From NCBI RefSeq assembly GCF_003952385.1, contig NZ_CP034444.1:2232001-2296000 (forward strand): DNA of 64,000 bases, written 5' to 3'. This stretch comes from Mesorhizobium sp. M1D.F.Ca.ET.043.01.1.1 (GTDB lineage Bacteria; Pseudomonadota; Alphaproteobacteria; Rhizobiales; Rhizobiaceae). Below are positions 29,392 through 39,138 of the stretch, piece by piece (the stretch's first letter is position 1; every line of letters starts with the position of its first letter). Below the pieces are notes generated by a model. The model was given only the letters and a program-made list of their open reading frames with translations. It did not search any database and had not been told where the DNA came from. A program made the position numbers and the translations under genes.

Positions 29392-30873
29392 ATGTCCGCA
29401 CCGATGATTTCGCCACAGGACCTTTCCGGCACGACATTTTTCGATCAGTCGCCGGCGAGAGCGAAATCCACTGGTTGCGCATCTTCATCCTGCGGCTCCT
29501 CCGCAAAACCGCACGAGATGGACACAGCTGTCTGGGAGAAGATCAAGGATCATCCCTGCTTTTCAGAGGAAGCGCACCACTATTTCGCGCGAATGCATGT
29601 GGCGGTCGCCCCGGCGTGCAATATCCAGTGCAACTACTGCAATCGCAAATATGACTGCGCCAACGAGAGCCGGCCCGGGGTCGTCTCGGAAAGACTGACG
29701 CCCGACCAGGCGCTGCGCAAGGTGATCGAGGTCGCCAACGAAGTGCCGCAGCTTTCCGTACTTGGCATCGCCGGACCGGGCGATGCCTGTTACGACTGGA
29801 AGAACACAAGGGCGACATTTGAACGGGTCGCCAAGGAAATCCCCGATATCAAGCTGTGCATCTCCACCAACGGGCTCGCGCTGCCAGACCACGTCGCCGA
29901 GCTTGCCGAAATGAATGTCGATCACGTGACGATCACCATCAACATGGTCGACCCGCAGATCGGTACCAAGATCTACCCGTGGATCTTCTATGATCACCGC
30001 CGTTATACCGGCGTCGAGGCAGCCACGATCCTGCACGAACGACAGATGTCGGGGCTGGAGATGCTGACGGCGCGCGGCATCCTGACCAAGATCAATTCGG
30101 TAATGATCCCCGGGGTGAACGACGAGCACCTGATCGAGGTGAATAAATGGGTCAAGGAGCGCGGCGCGTTCCTGCACAATGTCATGCCGCTGATTTCCGA
30201 CCCGGCACACGGTACGCATTACGGCCTGAGCGGGCAGCGCTGGCCCAAGGCAATGGAGCTGAAGGCCCTTCAGGATCGTCTCGAGGGCGGCGCCAAGCTG
30301 ATGCGCCACTGCCGGCAGTGCCGGGCCGATGCTGTCGGCCTGCTCGGCGAGGATCGCGGCCAGGAATTCACGCTCGACCGGCTTCCCGACAAGGTCACCT
30401 ACAACGCCAGCAAGCGCGAGACCTATCGGGCGGTGGTCGCGCGCGAGCGGGGCGATCGCATGGCGGCCAAGAGCGAGGCGCTCGGGATGGTGAAGACCGC
30501 GAGCTCCGGCAAGTCGCTTCTTGTCGCGGTAGCGACCAAGGGTGGCGGCCGCATCAACGTGCATTTCGGCCATGCGAAGGAATTCCAGGTTTATGAGGCC
30601 TCGCCGAAAGGGATCAGCTTCGTCGGTCATCGCAAGGTCGAGCAGTATTGCCTCGGCGGCTGGGCCGAGGACAAGAGTCTCGACGGCCTCATCTCTACGC
30701 TCGAAGGCGTAGACATCTTGCTGTGCGCGAGAATTGGAAATTGCCCAGAGGATCGACTCAAGGAAGGCGGCATCCGAGCAACGGATGCTTACGGGTATGA
30801 CTACATCGAGACCGCCATCGGCGCGCTTTACGCCGCCGAATTTGGGGGCGAGCCACTGGCGGCGACGGCCTGA
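29392..30873 (+). CDS. nifB: NifB, radical SAM FeMo-cofactor core synthase
   Basis: NifB fuses two 4Fe-4S clusters around a carbide taken from SAM to make NifB-co. The 493-residue protein has the radical SAM motif CNIQCNYC (with the usual CxxxCxxC spacing), the SAM-binding GIAGPGD, and a C-terminal NifX/NafY-like domain from about residue 390 ([20 protein letters not shown]). The ATG at 29392 has CGGAG upstream; an earlier start would lie inside the promoter. It heads nifB-fdxN-nifZ-fixU. Confidence 0.96.
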   Translation: MSAPMISPQDLSGTTFFDQSPARAKSTGCASSSCGSSAKPHEMDTAVWEKIKDHPCFSEEAHHYFARMHVAVAPACNIQCNYCNRKYDCANESRPGVVSERLTPDQALRKVIEVANEVPQLSVLGIAGPGDACYDWKNTRATFERVAKEIPDIKLCISTNGLALPDHVAELAEMNVDHVTITINMVDPQIGTKIYPWIFYDHRRYTGVEAATILHERQMSGLEMLTARGILTKINSVMIPGVNDEHLIEVNKWVKERGAFLHNVMPLISDPAHGTHYGLSGQRWPKAMELKALQDRLEGGAKLMRHCRQCRADAVGLLGEDRGQEFTLDRLPDKVTYNASKRETYRAVVARERGDRMAAKSEALGMVKTASSGKSLLVAVATKGGGRINVHFGHAKEFQVYEASPKGISFVGHRKVEQYCLGGWAEDKSLDGLISTLEGVDILLCARIGNCPEDRLKEGGIRATDAYGYDYIETAIGALYAAEFGGEPLAATA

Positions 30874-30905
30874 GCCGTCTCATTCCAACCGAACCGGAGT
30901 TGAAA

Positions 30906-31100
30906 ATGGCCTTTAAGATCATCGCTTCCCAATGTACCCAGTGCGGCGCTTGCGAGTTTGAATGCCCTTCCGGAGCGATCAAGTTCAAGGGCGAGGCCTA
31001 CGTGATCGATCCGAAAAAGTGCACCGAATGCGAGGGGGCCTTCGAAACGCAGCAATGCGCCTCGGTATGTCCGGTGTCGAAGACTTGCGTCCCCGCCTGA
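30906..31100 (+). CDS. fdxN: FdxN ferredoxin
   Basis: A 64-residue 2[4Fe-4S] ferredoxin with [14 protein letters not shown] and a second motif with an eight-residue insert, [19 protein letters not shown], which is the FdxN hallmark. It is needed for full nitrogenase activity in rhizobia and may serve NifB. ATG 30906 is preferred over a TTG two codons upstream. It is 32 bases after nifB. Confidence 0.93.
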   Translation: MAFKIIASQCTQCGACEFECPSGAIKFKGEAYVIDPKKCTECEGAFETQQCASVCPVSKTCVPA

Positions 31101-31191
31101 ACCTCCATTTCGGCCACCGACACGGTCGAGGCGCCTGCGCCGGACCATTGATCCGCTGTTGAAAAGCTGCAGCCGCGAGAAAGGAACGGCC

Positions 31192-31518
31192 ATGAGCCTC
31201 GGACGCGATCAGGACGTCGAAATCCGTTCACCCCCGCGATTCATGCCGGGTGAGCGTGTCCGCGCCATTCGCCACGTAAAAAATGACGGCACCTATCCTG
31301 GCAAGGAGATCGGCGAAAACCTGGTGCGCAAGGGCGATCAAGGCTATGTGCGCGACATCGGCACCTTTCTCCAGCAGTTCTACATCTATGCGGTGGAATG
31401 GGTCGATCGCGGCACCGTCGTCGGCATGCGTGCACGTGAACTCATGAGCCTTGATACGGCTGGGATTGCTTGCACTGCCGAAATCGGCGCTGGGTTTGAC
31501 GAAGGAACGGCCGGATGA
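31192..31518 (+). CDS. nifZ: NifZ, P-cluster maturation factor
   Basis: NifZ helps to form the second P-cluster of the MoFe protein. The 108-residue product has RFMPGERVRAIRHVKNDGTY and the family signature GDQGYVRDIGTFLQQFYIYAVEW. ATG 31192 follows AAGGAA; a TTG further upstream is less likely. Its stop overlaps the fixU start as ATGA. Confidence 0.93.
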   Translation: MSLGRDQDVEIRSPPRFMPGERVRAIRHVKNDGTYPGKEIGENLVRKGDQGYVRDIGTFLQQFYIYAVEWVDRGTVVGMRARELMSLDTAGIACTAEIGAGFDEGTAG

Positions 31519-31727
31519 AGGTAATGATCCGCAGGACCGGTGCTGGCTTGTCGGCATATATTCCCAAAAAGGATATCGAAGAGCCGATCATCAAGGTCGA
31601 CAACGAACACTTATGGGGTGGAGCTGTGACGCTGAAGAACGGCTGGCGGTTAGTCCTGCCCGACCTTCCGCGGGATACGCCTTTGCCGATTACCGTGGAG
31701 GCAAGGAAGATTTCCGACGAGGACTGA
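31515..31727 (+). CDS. fixU: FixU/NifT
   Basis: A 70-residue protein of the NifT/FixU family, MKVMIRRTGAGLSAYIPKKD to PLPITVEARKISDED. The family always sits by nifB/nifZ or nifK, but its job is not known and mutants usually have little phenotype. It overlaps nifZ by four bases. Confidence 0.92.
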   Translation: MKVMIRRTGAGLSAYIPKKDIEEPIIKVDNEHLWGGAVTLKNGWRLVLPDLPRDTPLPITVEARKISDED

Positions 31728-31767
31728 CCGTCGGGTTGACACAAGAGAGCGGCAAAGGGATACGAGC

Positions 31768-32679
31768 ATGAACACAATGACCTCAGGCCACCTCGTGGTC
31801 GTTCGGGACAGTTTTGCCGAAAGGCAGCTTGACCTTTTGAAGAAAGCGCTCGCGGCCGACGAGGTCATCCCCTATCTCGGCCCAGGTCTGCTTGAGATCC
31901 GCTCCGCGGGACCGCCCGTACCGCATACCCCCGAAGCCGTTGCCGCAGCGCTCAACAAGCGCACGCCGGCCCCTTCGAAGATTCGCACCAACATGTGGTC
32001 GGTAGCGCAGTATATCGAACAGCGCCGGCACCGCCGGACCCTTCAAGTTTGGATGGCCGAAATATTCGCGGCCCCAGTGGTGCCGACCATCTTGCATGCC
32101 TGGCTTGCAACGCTGCCGCTCTCCGTGATCGTCGACAGCTGGTACGACGGTGCCATGCGCGCGGCTCTAATACAGGCCCGCCGAACGGACGTCGTCGAAA
32201 TACAGGGCGTGACACGGGCGCACGAGATCGGTGACATTTGGACGAAAGCCTACGATTTGTCCGGGATATTACTCGAATCCGCACCAGCGGCGAAGACGGT
32301 TCTCTACGCCCCTCACGGCGGTGCCAGGCCGGCCGCAAACTTCCTCGTGGCAGATTCCGACTACGTTGAAGTGCTGAGCGAAATCGACATCCAAACGCCG
32401 ATCCCTGACCTGGTGAAGGAACGGCGAGCCAGCCGTGGTCTTTTCTTCCTCGGCTGCCGCTTCAACGATCAGATGCTACGCACCTATGCCCGACAGATTA
32501 TGAAGCGCTCTCATGGCCCACATTTTGCGGCAATCGATACAGCAACGCTGACCAGGAACGAGCGGCGCTTCCTTGCAGAAAGGGCAATCACGGTCATTGA
32601 CATGCCTACGGGTCAAGCGGCGGCCCGTCTGGTCGGACTGGGCAAGACATTGCATGAAAGCAAAAGTGCAATCGCTTGA
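31768..32679 (+). CDS. nif-linked SIR2-like protein
   Basis: A 303-residue protein with SIR2-like features: an N-terminal glycine-rich turn, EVIPYLGPGLLEIRSAGPP, a His-Gly in VLYAPHGGARPAANFLVADS, and GLFFLGCRFNDQMLRTYARQ, which matches the distal NAD-pocket region. Proteins like this follow nifZ/fixU in other rhizobia, where they carry no known role. Start at ATG 31768 with AAAGGGA, 40 bases after fixU, so it may end the nifB operon. NAD hydrolysis or deacylation is possible but unproven. Confidence 0.7.
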   Translation: MNTMTSGHLVVVRDSFAERQLDLLKKALAADEVIPYLGPGLLEIRSAGPPVPHTPEAVAAALNKRTPAPSKIRTNMWSVAQYIEQRRHRRTLQVWMAEIFAAPVVPTILHAWLATLPLSVIVDSWYDGAMRAALIQARRTDVVEIQGVTRAHEIGDIWTKAYDLSGILLESAPAAKTVLYAPHGGARPAANFLVADSDYVEVLSEIDIQTPIPDLVKERRASRGLFFLGCRFNDQMLRTYARQIMKRSHGPHFAAIDTATLTRNERRFLAERAITVIDMPTGQAAARLVGLGKTLHESKSAIA

Positions 32680-33121
32680 TCCATTCCCAGACGGAGAGCA
32701 CGGCCGTCAGCTACACCACCTAGGGGACACGATCCCACCTGCGGCTGCGAGCAGCATACATCCACGTCCGCCATTACCGCATGTACCGCCTTGCCATAAG
32801 GCATGCCCCGAGCATGGCGGGCCCCGGTTGGCGTTCGTAGCGATGCCAGGTTCCTAAGCTGCGGCAGCAGTTCTAACTGGCGGCTTGAGTCGACGGCGCT
32901 CACGCACAGCCTCCAGGTGCGGCCGGTAATGCGGCCCATTTGGGCAAGGTTCCGACTGATCCTCTGCATCGCCGGTCGCGGATAGGTCCGGTTTGCACCG
33001 TTAGCGCAGGCCAATATTGTGGCCGCCTAGGCGTGTATGCGTCCCTCTCTTCTGTTTGGCCTGACTGAACAAGCTTGCACCCGGTCGGCCGCGCAGTCCA
33101 ACCAGGATGCGTGCATCAACG
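32680..33121 (+). other. gap without a recognised gene
   Basis: No frame here has family likeness on either strand. The part near 32690-32740 looks like the end of an IS element by eye (a CACCACC-type end followed by GGGACACGATC), but I cannot place it in a family. Confidence 0.3.
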
Positions 33122-33294
33122 TCAAGCCGCATGAACGCGCAGAAAATCCTCATACATCGCTCGCAACCCGACACCAAGGGAGGTTTTGGCTTTCCAGCCA
33201 AGATTGCGCATGCGCGTTACGTCCAGTAACTTGCGCGGAGTACCGTCTGGCTTCGCCGTGTCGAAAACCAAGTTGCCCTCCCCCGTGGAGGATC
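33122..33294 (-). pseudogene. nolK: nolK (GDP-fucose synthase) C-terminal fragment
   Basis: In one leftward frame the sequence reads NLVFDTAKPDGTPRKLLDV, then TRMRNLGWKAKTSLGVGL and EDFLRVHAA with a stop at 33122. This is the C-terminus of GDP-4-keto-6-deoxymannose epimerase/reductase, which makes GDP-fucose for fucosylated Nod factors. Only about 50 codons remain. It is joined, in another frame, to the end of the effector-like gene upstream. Confidence 0.7.
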
Positions 33295-34226
33295 ACATTA
33301 TCAATAAAGTCCAGGTGTTCGTCGGAGAGATGGGGATAGAAGGGATCACGGGTGCCACTCGCGACAGGTTCACCTTGGAGCGGGTCGGCCCCGTGCTGCT
33401 CAAAGCTCACTTGCCGGGCCTTGCCCGCATCCGGCAAGAGGTTATAGCGGCCCGAGAAAGAGAGCATCGCGTCAGGCACGCGTTGGGCCCCATGGAAGAA
33501 GCCTTTGGGGACGGCGAATGAAACGTTTATGGAGTGCGCAGCCGGGAGCTCAGGCCATGCGGAGCGCGCGGCCTCCGCATGCAGCCTTCCGATGTGTTCG
33601 GACCCTGTCCCTTGAACGGGTACCCCTTCCAATGGCCATCCACCCAACTGCTGCATGGGGAGATGCATCGGCACGCGGCCGCCTGAAACGCCGACTTCGC
33701 TGAGCGGCTGCTGAGTGACGGCGGCTTGCGGCGTATTGAGGGCCCTCTGCATCTCCGCTGGCCGCAACTGTGCCGCGGAATGTTCATTGTTGATGACCCA
33801 CCCGGTTGGCAGGTGGTCGCCCTGGCCCGGATCCGGTGAGGGCCGGATCTGCTGTCGGCTGGCAGTTAATTCTGGCGGGGCGGCGGCCTCAACCCCGGCG
33901 TGCCCAGAGGCGGTCGCTGCGAAAGCGTCCGCCACGATGCTGTTGAGGTCACCCGGTCCAGCGGGCATCCTTGGGCCACTGAAAAAAGACGAGGCGGCTT
34001 GACCATCCTGCGCTTGCTGAAGCACTTCGCGGAACCCCTGTTCCAGCCGCAGAAGCTCCTCTGGATTGGTTGGCGATTCGTCAGCTTGATCGAACAGCCT
34101 CCGGGCCTCGGCAAGGTGCTGCTCAACGCCCATTTGCCGCGCCTGGACCGCTTGCCCCCCCTCTTCCACGCCGGCGTCCTGCACGGAAGCTGTCACACGG
34201 GATGGATTGCGATTTAGCGGGTCCAT
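33290..34226 (-). CDS. putative T4SS effector, truncated at its C-terminus
   Basis: The frame runs from MDPLNRNPSRVTASVQDAG to about HLDFIDNVILHGGG, roughly 310 codons. After that it reads out of frame through the nolK fragment to 33150. It is Gln-, Pro- and Ala-rich, as many translocated effectors are, and no catalytic domain is seen. It starts 25 bases after virD4 with GTGAGG before the ATG, so it belongs to that operon. In M. loti R7A the VirB/D4 system secretes Msi059 (a SUMO-protease type) and Msi061. A relation to the former is only a guess. The lost end would have carried the export signal. Confidence 0.5.
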
Positions 34227-34251
34227 ACTAGCCTCACATCAAACTGTATCG

Positions 34252-35982
34252 TCAAAGTCGCTGCGTCAATTCAGGCAGCGGGTCATCGAGTTGAGATTCT
34301 GCCGAGAGCCCCTCGTCTGCTATCGTCAAGGGTGCCGGCTCCGGGAGGACGCCCGCCTGGCTTTCGAAGATGCGTTTCAGAATGCGATCCGAAAAATATC
34401 GCACCTTCCTCAATTTCAATGGTGGCAGACCTTTGATGAGCACAATCTCGTAGTCGTCATCGAGCAGCCGAACCTGTTCCGGACGCAACAGCGGTGCACC
34501 TTGATTTGACTTCTGAATGTTCCAGTCGAACGTTCGCGCTTGGCTGTAGGAAATCGATTTGGCTTCAAACGTGTATTCACCGATGGCCTTCGAAATGTAG
34601 TTCGGAGTCTCGTCATCGGCAGTCGCCATGAACACTTGCAGGCCCGTATTGCTGAGAAAATTCTGCTTGCCAGCCTCACCATAGGCCCCCGTCAGTGCCG
34701 AGAGGCTTTGGATGATGAGCATAAAGCGACCCTTGTAGCCGGCGATGGTCGTAATTGCGGTCTCGATCGCCTCCAGCTTACCCAAGTGTTTGAATTCATC
34801 GAGCAGAAACAGGACTTCGTATTTTTCATCCTGGCGAGGCATCGACCGCTGTAGAATTGAAACGACTTGCTGAAAGAACAGGCGGACCAAAGGCGCGACC
34901 ACCTCAAGATCGTTCGGACTAACGCAAAGATAGATGCACGTTCTGCGACGGCGAAGATCATAGACCGAAAAATCTGAGCGACTTGTCGCTGCCTTTACAG
35001 CGGGATCCGCCCACAAATTGAGCCCGCCATCGCCAAGGACGGACGTGTAGGAAGTTAGGATTTTTGTATCGTTCCCAGCCATGTCGTCGAAGATGCGTTG
35101 CGCTTCTTTGTTCCGGGTTTCCATGGCGAGTCGCGCGAAGAGCTTAAACTTCTCCCCCGGCTGGGCGAAGAGGTCATAGACGGCGCCGATTGTTGGCGTG
35201 CCCCGCTCGATGCAGGCAAGGATCCCCGCCACAAAGAGATCTCGCGCGCCGTTGACGAAACCTTCGGCGCCCTCCCCCTTCGCCGTAATTAGGTTTGCCG
35301 CCAAGCGGCGGGCCTCGGTGAATTGCTGCTGCGGAGGCAGCGCAATAAGGTCCAATAACGGATTAAAGCAATTCGTGCGCCGCTCAGAATCCAGCGGCGC
35401 AAATTTGAACACCTCGGCGCCGGCAGCCTGGCGCGCCCTCGAGGTAAGCTCAAAGAGCTCCCCTTTGACGTCGAGAGCTATAACCGAGCCCTTGAATGTA
35501 AGTAGCGTTGGAATGACTATGCCGACGCCCTTACCAGCACGGGTCGGTGCGACGATAAGGCTGTGAGGCTGCTCGCCATTGGTTAGGTAGTAGCCAGGCC
35601 AGAAAGGGCCACTCGTCTTGCCAAATACCGGGCCTGTTACGCCACGGTATCGTCGTAGAAAACCCGGGCGTCTCATCTCATCCACTCGCGCCCAGCGCGC
35701 CGTCCCGTGATGTTCGAGGTTGCGCCGTGTTACGATCTGCTGAATCAGCAACACCACCGCGGACGTTGAAAGCACGATAGCTACGCCCCGATAGAAGACG
35801 GGGGTCGCGAAACCCAGATAGAAGGGCGTCTCAAACCAAAAGGCCCGGACGTCAAACGTCATCAAAGCCGCGCCGCTACGCCAGTGGCGGAACGTCGCGT
35901 ACAAACTTGCCGCGCAGAAGCCCAAGGCGAGCGAGCACGCGATGCTAAGAGCTATGTTGGGGGTCGTTTTTGTTGAAGCCAT
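34252..35982 (-). CDS. virD4: VirD4 type IV coupling protein
   Basis: VirD4 is the inner-membrane ATPase that brings substrates to the VirB channel. The 576-residue product begins MASTKTTPNIALSIACS, with two membrane helices in the first 110 residues. It has Walker A APTRAGKGVGIVIP, Walker B VLFLLDEFKHLG and the conserved SLSALTGAYGEAGKQ. The ATG at 35982 fits the family start by eye; a GTG at 36018 is possible. No virB gene lies in the window, so the channel must be encoded elsewhere or be lost. Confidence 0.92.
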   Translation of the reverse strand: MASTKTTPNIALSIACSLALGFCAASLYATFRHWRSGAALMTFDVRAFWFETPFYLGFATPVFYRGVAIVLSTSAVVLLIQQIVTRRNLEHHGTARWARVDEMRRPGFLRRYRGVTGPVFGKTSGPFWPGYYLTNGEQPHSLIVAPTRAGKGVGIVIPTLLTFKGSVIALDVKGELFELTSRARQAAGAEVFKFAPLDSERRTNCFNPLLDLIALPPQQQFTEARRLAANLITAKGEGAEGFVNGARDLFVAGILACIERGTPTIGAVYDLFAQPGEKFKLFARLAMETRNKEAQRIFDDMAGNDTKILTSYTSVLGDGGLNLWADPAVKAATSRSDFSVYDLRRRRTCIYLCVSPNDLEVVAPLVRLFFQQVVSILQRSMPRQDEKYEVLFLLDEFKHLGKLEAIETAITTIAGYKGRFMLIIQSLSALTGAYGEAGKQNFLSNTGLQVFMATADDETPNYISKAIGEYTFEAKSISYSQARTFDWNIQKSNQGAPLLRPEQVRLLDDDYEIVLIKGLPPLKLRKVRYFSDRILKRIFESQAGVLPEPAPLTIADEGLSAESQLDDPLPELTQRL

Positions 35983-36206
35983 CGTTCGGTAGCTAATGCT
36001 GCGCTTGCTTTCAGACACTGAACCGACGTCCCGATGTCGCCGCTCGACAGATCAATGCCGGAGCGGGGGGATGCTTGCATCGCACCACCCAGCAGACGTT
36101 GTTTTTGAAAGTTACCCTAAAGCAGGTGCGTCAACGGCCAGCGAAGTGGAAAGGGCAAGGCCGTGCACGGATCGGGCAGTAAGCGTCACTTACCACGGCC
36201 AAGACC

Positions 36207-37085
36207 TCAACGGCCGGAGCGATCTCTGCTTCTGGAAGCAGCCATTAGATCCTCTCGGGCGTGATTGTAGGCTTGGCTTATGGACTGCCCGACTTGGCCA
36301 CCTCGCCGCAGCTGTTCATGGGAGGTTTGCGGTCCTACTGTATCACGGACTGAAGCCGCAATACCTGCTATGCGGTCGTCCAAATTCACACTCCGTTCCT
36401 CTGCTGCATGCCGCGGCGGAGGCATGTTCTGCAACAGGCCATGCAGGTCGGGAAGTGAGTTAGCTTGCGCTTGCTGATTTGCGTCCAGCTGGTGATACGC
36501 GGTCACAATGGCATTTTGGGCGGTCACCTTGACCATGTGGTGCTGATGAGGATCAGCAGCCAATTCAATGGCCTGCTCAAAAATGCGCGATTTATTTTGG
36601 TCATTAAACTTACTGAAGTTTTGCGCCACAAACATAACCCCTAGAGCTTGCTCCATTGGGTCCATGTTGCCAATGCGATTAACAAGAGCAGTCTGCTTCT
36701 GGGGCCCTAGAAAATGGCCTACATTACTAGCCGCTTGGACTTGGAACAATGCTACATCATCCGAGTTGAACCCCAGCCCGGCCGTCAATCTGTCGACCAG
36801 ATCGTTGGCTGCTCGTCCGAGCTGGTTGTTGCGCCTATCAAATCTGCCGAGGTCAGATTCTTGCCCGGGTGCCACGTCCTGAACGGCACGTCGCATTTGC
36901 CTCTCGGCGGATTTGAAGCTCCCAAGATCGCGTGCTGTATCGCGCGGGTTAGCGGTTACTAACCGTTCGGCAACATTGGTCAGTGGCCCCCCTGGAAGGC
37001 CATCGTGGTTGCGCTGTTCCTCGGCCCTCCTCCCGTCGCGGGATGAACTTCCGGCTGCACGTTTTGGTCTGCTATCGCGATCCAT
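36207..37085 (-). CDS. VirF-like F-box effector with type IV export signal
   Basis: A 292-residue protein. Residues 30-64 (LPGGPLTNVAERLVTANPRD then ARDLGSFKSAERQMR) resemble an F-box, which recruits host SKP1 for protein turnover. The rest is helical. The C-terminus, ARED-LMAAS-RSRDRSGR, fits the published VirB/D4 signal R-x7-R-x-R-x-R-x2-R exactly. A GGAGG site is seven bases before the ATG. It lies upstream of virD4 on the same strand. By context it is a likely counterpart of Msi061 of M. loti R7A; the F-box call is by eye. Confidence 0.7.
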   Translation of the reverse strand: MDRDSRPKRAAGSSSRDGRRAEEQRNHDGLPGGPLTNVAERLVTANPRDTARDLGSFKSAERQMRRAVQDVAPGQESDLGRFDRRNNQLGRAANDLVDRLTAGLGFNSDDVALFQVQAASNVGHFLGPQKQTALVNRIGNMDPMEQALGVMFVAQNFSKFNDQNKSRIFEQAIELAADPHQHHMVKVTAQNAIVTAYHQLDANQQAQANSLPDLHGLLQNMPPPRHAAEERSVNLDDRIAGIAASVRDTVGPQTSHEQLRRGGQVGQSISQAYNHAREDLMAASRSRDRSGR

Positions 37086-38840
37086 TGATCGGCCTCCAAA
37101 GGCGTTTCTCTACCCCATGAGGTTACCACCCAAGCTTGATCTGCTAAACCAATATGGTGTTACACTTGTAGTCTCGCAGAGGCTTCTCCCCGCTCTCTGC
37201 GTCACGCCGAGAGCCGGTCTAAGCCAAAGAAATATGATGAAGTTGGCCTCAAAGGCATGCATGTTTCGCAGCCTGACGGCACGAATGGCACGGCAGATGC
37301 GGCCTCTTTCGCCTGCTCCTACCGCCGTTGGAAAACCCCGGCATGATGTCGTCCGCAGCAGCTTCTCCTATATGCTCGAGCGTTTCGATGACGACCATCG
37401 CCTTTTCCAGCCAATCACCCGGGCTGTCCTCCTCCCCTTGCAAGCAAATCAGTCGCGACCCGCTCGGCTATTTGCACAGCCCCGCGCGCAACGCCGCCCC
37501 TCCTCGACGCCGCCTGTCGTGCAGCGGCAGTCGGGGCCAGCGCTGGCGACCGGGGCCGGTCCGTCCGTCCTGCCCGCGGGCTAGACCGAGCGAGCCGATC
37601 GCAGCTCTAGACGCAATCGCGACATCTTCAATTTCAATGCCTTGGGCCGCCGGGTTCTCTCAACGAGAAGTGCCAGCTCCGGAGCAACATGATTTGTCGC
37701 GGCGCTGCTTGCAACCGGATGAGAACAGGCCGCTGCGCCTGTGGATACCTCATAACGAGGCATTGTTGGCCCGTGTTATGGAGGTTGATCGGTTGCGATT
37801 GTCGCAGCGCCCCAGCAGTGCGACGATCTCGCGATCGGTTTAGATATGTGGCGTGGCCGCCGCGCCTCGCCGAATATGGTAGTTGCTGGAAATAGGTTGC
37901 CGGATCTAGGCGGTTCTCATTTTCGGCAAAGGGTCGCCGCCCTTACAGGCAAACTCGTCCCGTTTCTGGAGGGTATGAAGGACAATCTCTGCGGCAAACC
38001 AACGCAAGCTCAGTCGATTCGGTCACTATAGGGAGGCAAGTCTTGCCGCCCTGGCTGATCGCGATTTCAGCGCTTACCTCGCCACCCGATGCACCAAGCA
38101 CTCTGCCGAAGGCAGATCGCGCTATCCGGCGCGCGCCAACGGAAACGCATATCCCTTTGCCGGGGGCGCCGGTTACCCTGCATCGCCCCTCGACGGCAGG
38201 ACTCACAAAGAGAGGGTCAGTTCCTCGCGCCGTCAGGGTCAGTTTCCCGCTTCGACCGTCACCCATCCACCGGCCATGCTGGTTCTAACAGGCCTGTTGG
38301 CGGGAGCGGGATGGCGCGCAAAAGCTGTAGCTGAAGCATTCGAAGCCGTTCTGCGCTCCGCATTTGCGGGCAGCCTCCTTGCCGGCTTGAGCCGCTGATC
38401 GGAACGACGGGGCCGTATCCCGAGCGGGCACCAGCGTGAGCGGCTCGCCCAATGCGAGCTTGGGTCGCTTTGATTCCCCCTCTGGCCTGATCCGGCCCGA
38501 GATGCGTCTCCCCTGCCGGCCGAGACCGCCCCAAATCCCTGGCTGTGTAGGTCTTTGGCGGGCTGCGAAATCGGGAACCAGTATCGATCAATAGAGCGGA
38601 TCAGCTTGCTTTTGAAGCACGCCATTTGCAGTTCGGGCATAGCACCTGCTTCCTCGAAGCAAGAGCTGCAGGGTGGATCGATCCGGCACCGACCCTTGCG
38701 CAGGGGGGCTGGGTTTGAGCCGGTGCCGGACCGAACCGTCTCAGGCAACGCCGGCTACCTCGTGGAAAATTAGGTTCACTGCGCGGCTAAACGGTGGCGA
38801 TGTGTGTCAGGGAATCACCGTTTCCAACACGCGCCTGTCA
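37086..38840. other. 1.75-kb region without a recognised gene
   Basis: Several short open frames exist on both strands, but none shows a motif or family. A leftward stretch at about 38290-38460 has a protein-like string, GEPLTLVPARDTAPSFRSAA, without a start or clear kin. No vir box or nod box was found by eye. It seems to be degraded accessory DNA. Confidence 0.3.
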
Positions 38841-38846
38841 AATGTG

Positions 38847-39130
38847 ACCAGACGTTGAAGAAGGAGACTGAGGCGGAGATCCTCTGGCAGGAGGACATCG
38901 AGCCGGACGTGCTGGTGCACGGCGACTTCGAACGAAACGACATGGTGCAGCATTTCGGCGAGCAGCTGGTGTCCGGTCTGCCTTCACCCAACGCGGCTGG
39001 GTGCAAAGTTATTGCCCCAGCCACCTGCGCTCTCCCATCTTCGCCCGACGCATCGCGGCCCGATCCGATGACGTCGCGCTGGTGGCAATTGGCCCAGTCA
39101 ATGACGGAAATCAAATGCTCACGCGCCCGA
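38847..39130 (+). pseudogene. metE: metE fragment, frameshifted
   Basis: One frame reads WQEDIEPDVLVHGDFERNDM and VQHFGEQLVSGLPSPN. A second frame near 38995 reads WVQSYCPSHLRSPIF. The first frame resumes with RPDPMTSRWWQLAQSMT. These match cobalamin-independent methionine synthase (MetE) around its EFERNDMVEYFGE region. Both ends and much of the gene are missing. Confidence 0.65.
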
Positions 39131-39138
39131 CGCGTTCG

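Noticed and set aside
29563..30630. 355-codon minus-strand frame over nifB
   Set aside because: Antisense shadow; no ribosome site or domain.
33150..33289. Continuation of the effector frame to 33150
   Set aside because: In this part a different frame encodes the nolK end, so the continuation is out-of-frame read-through.
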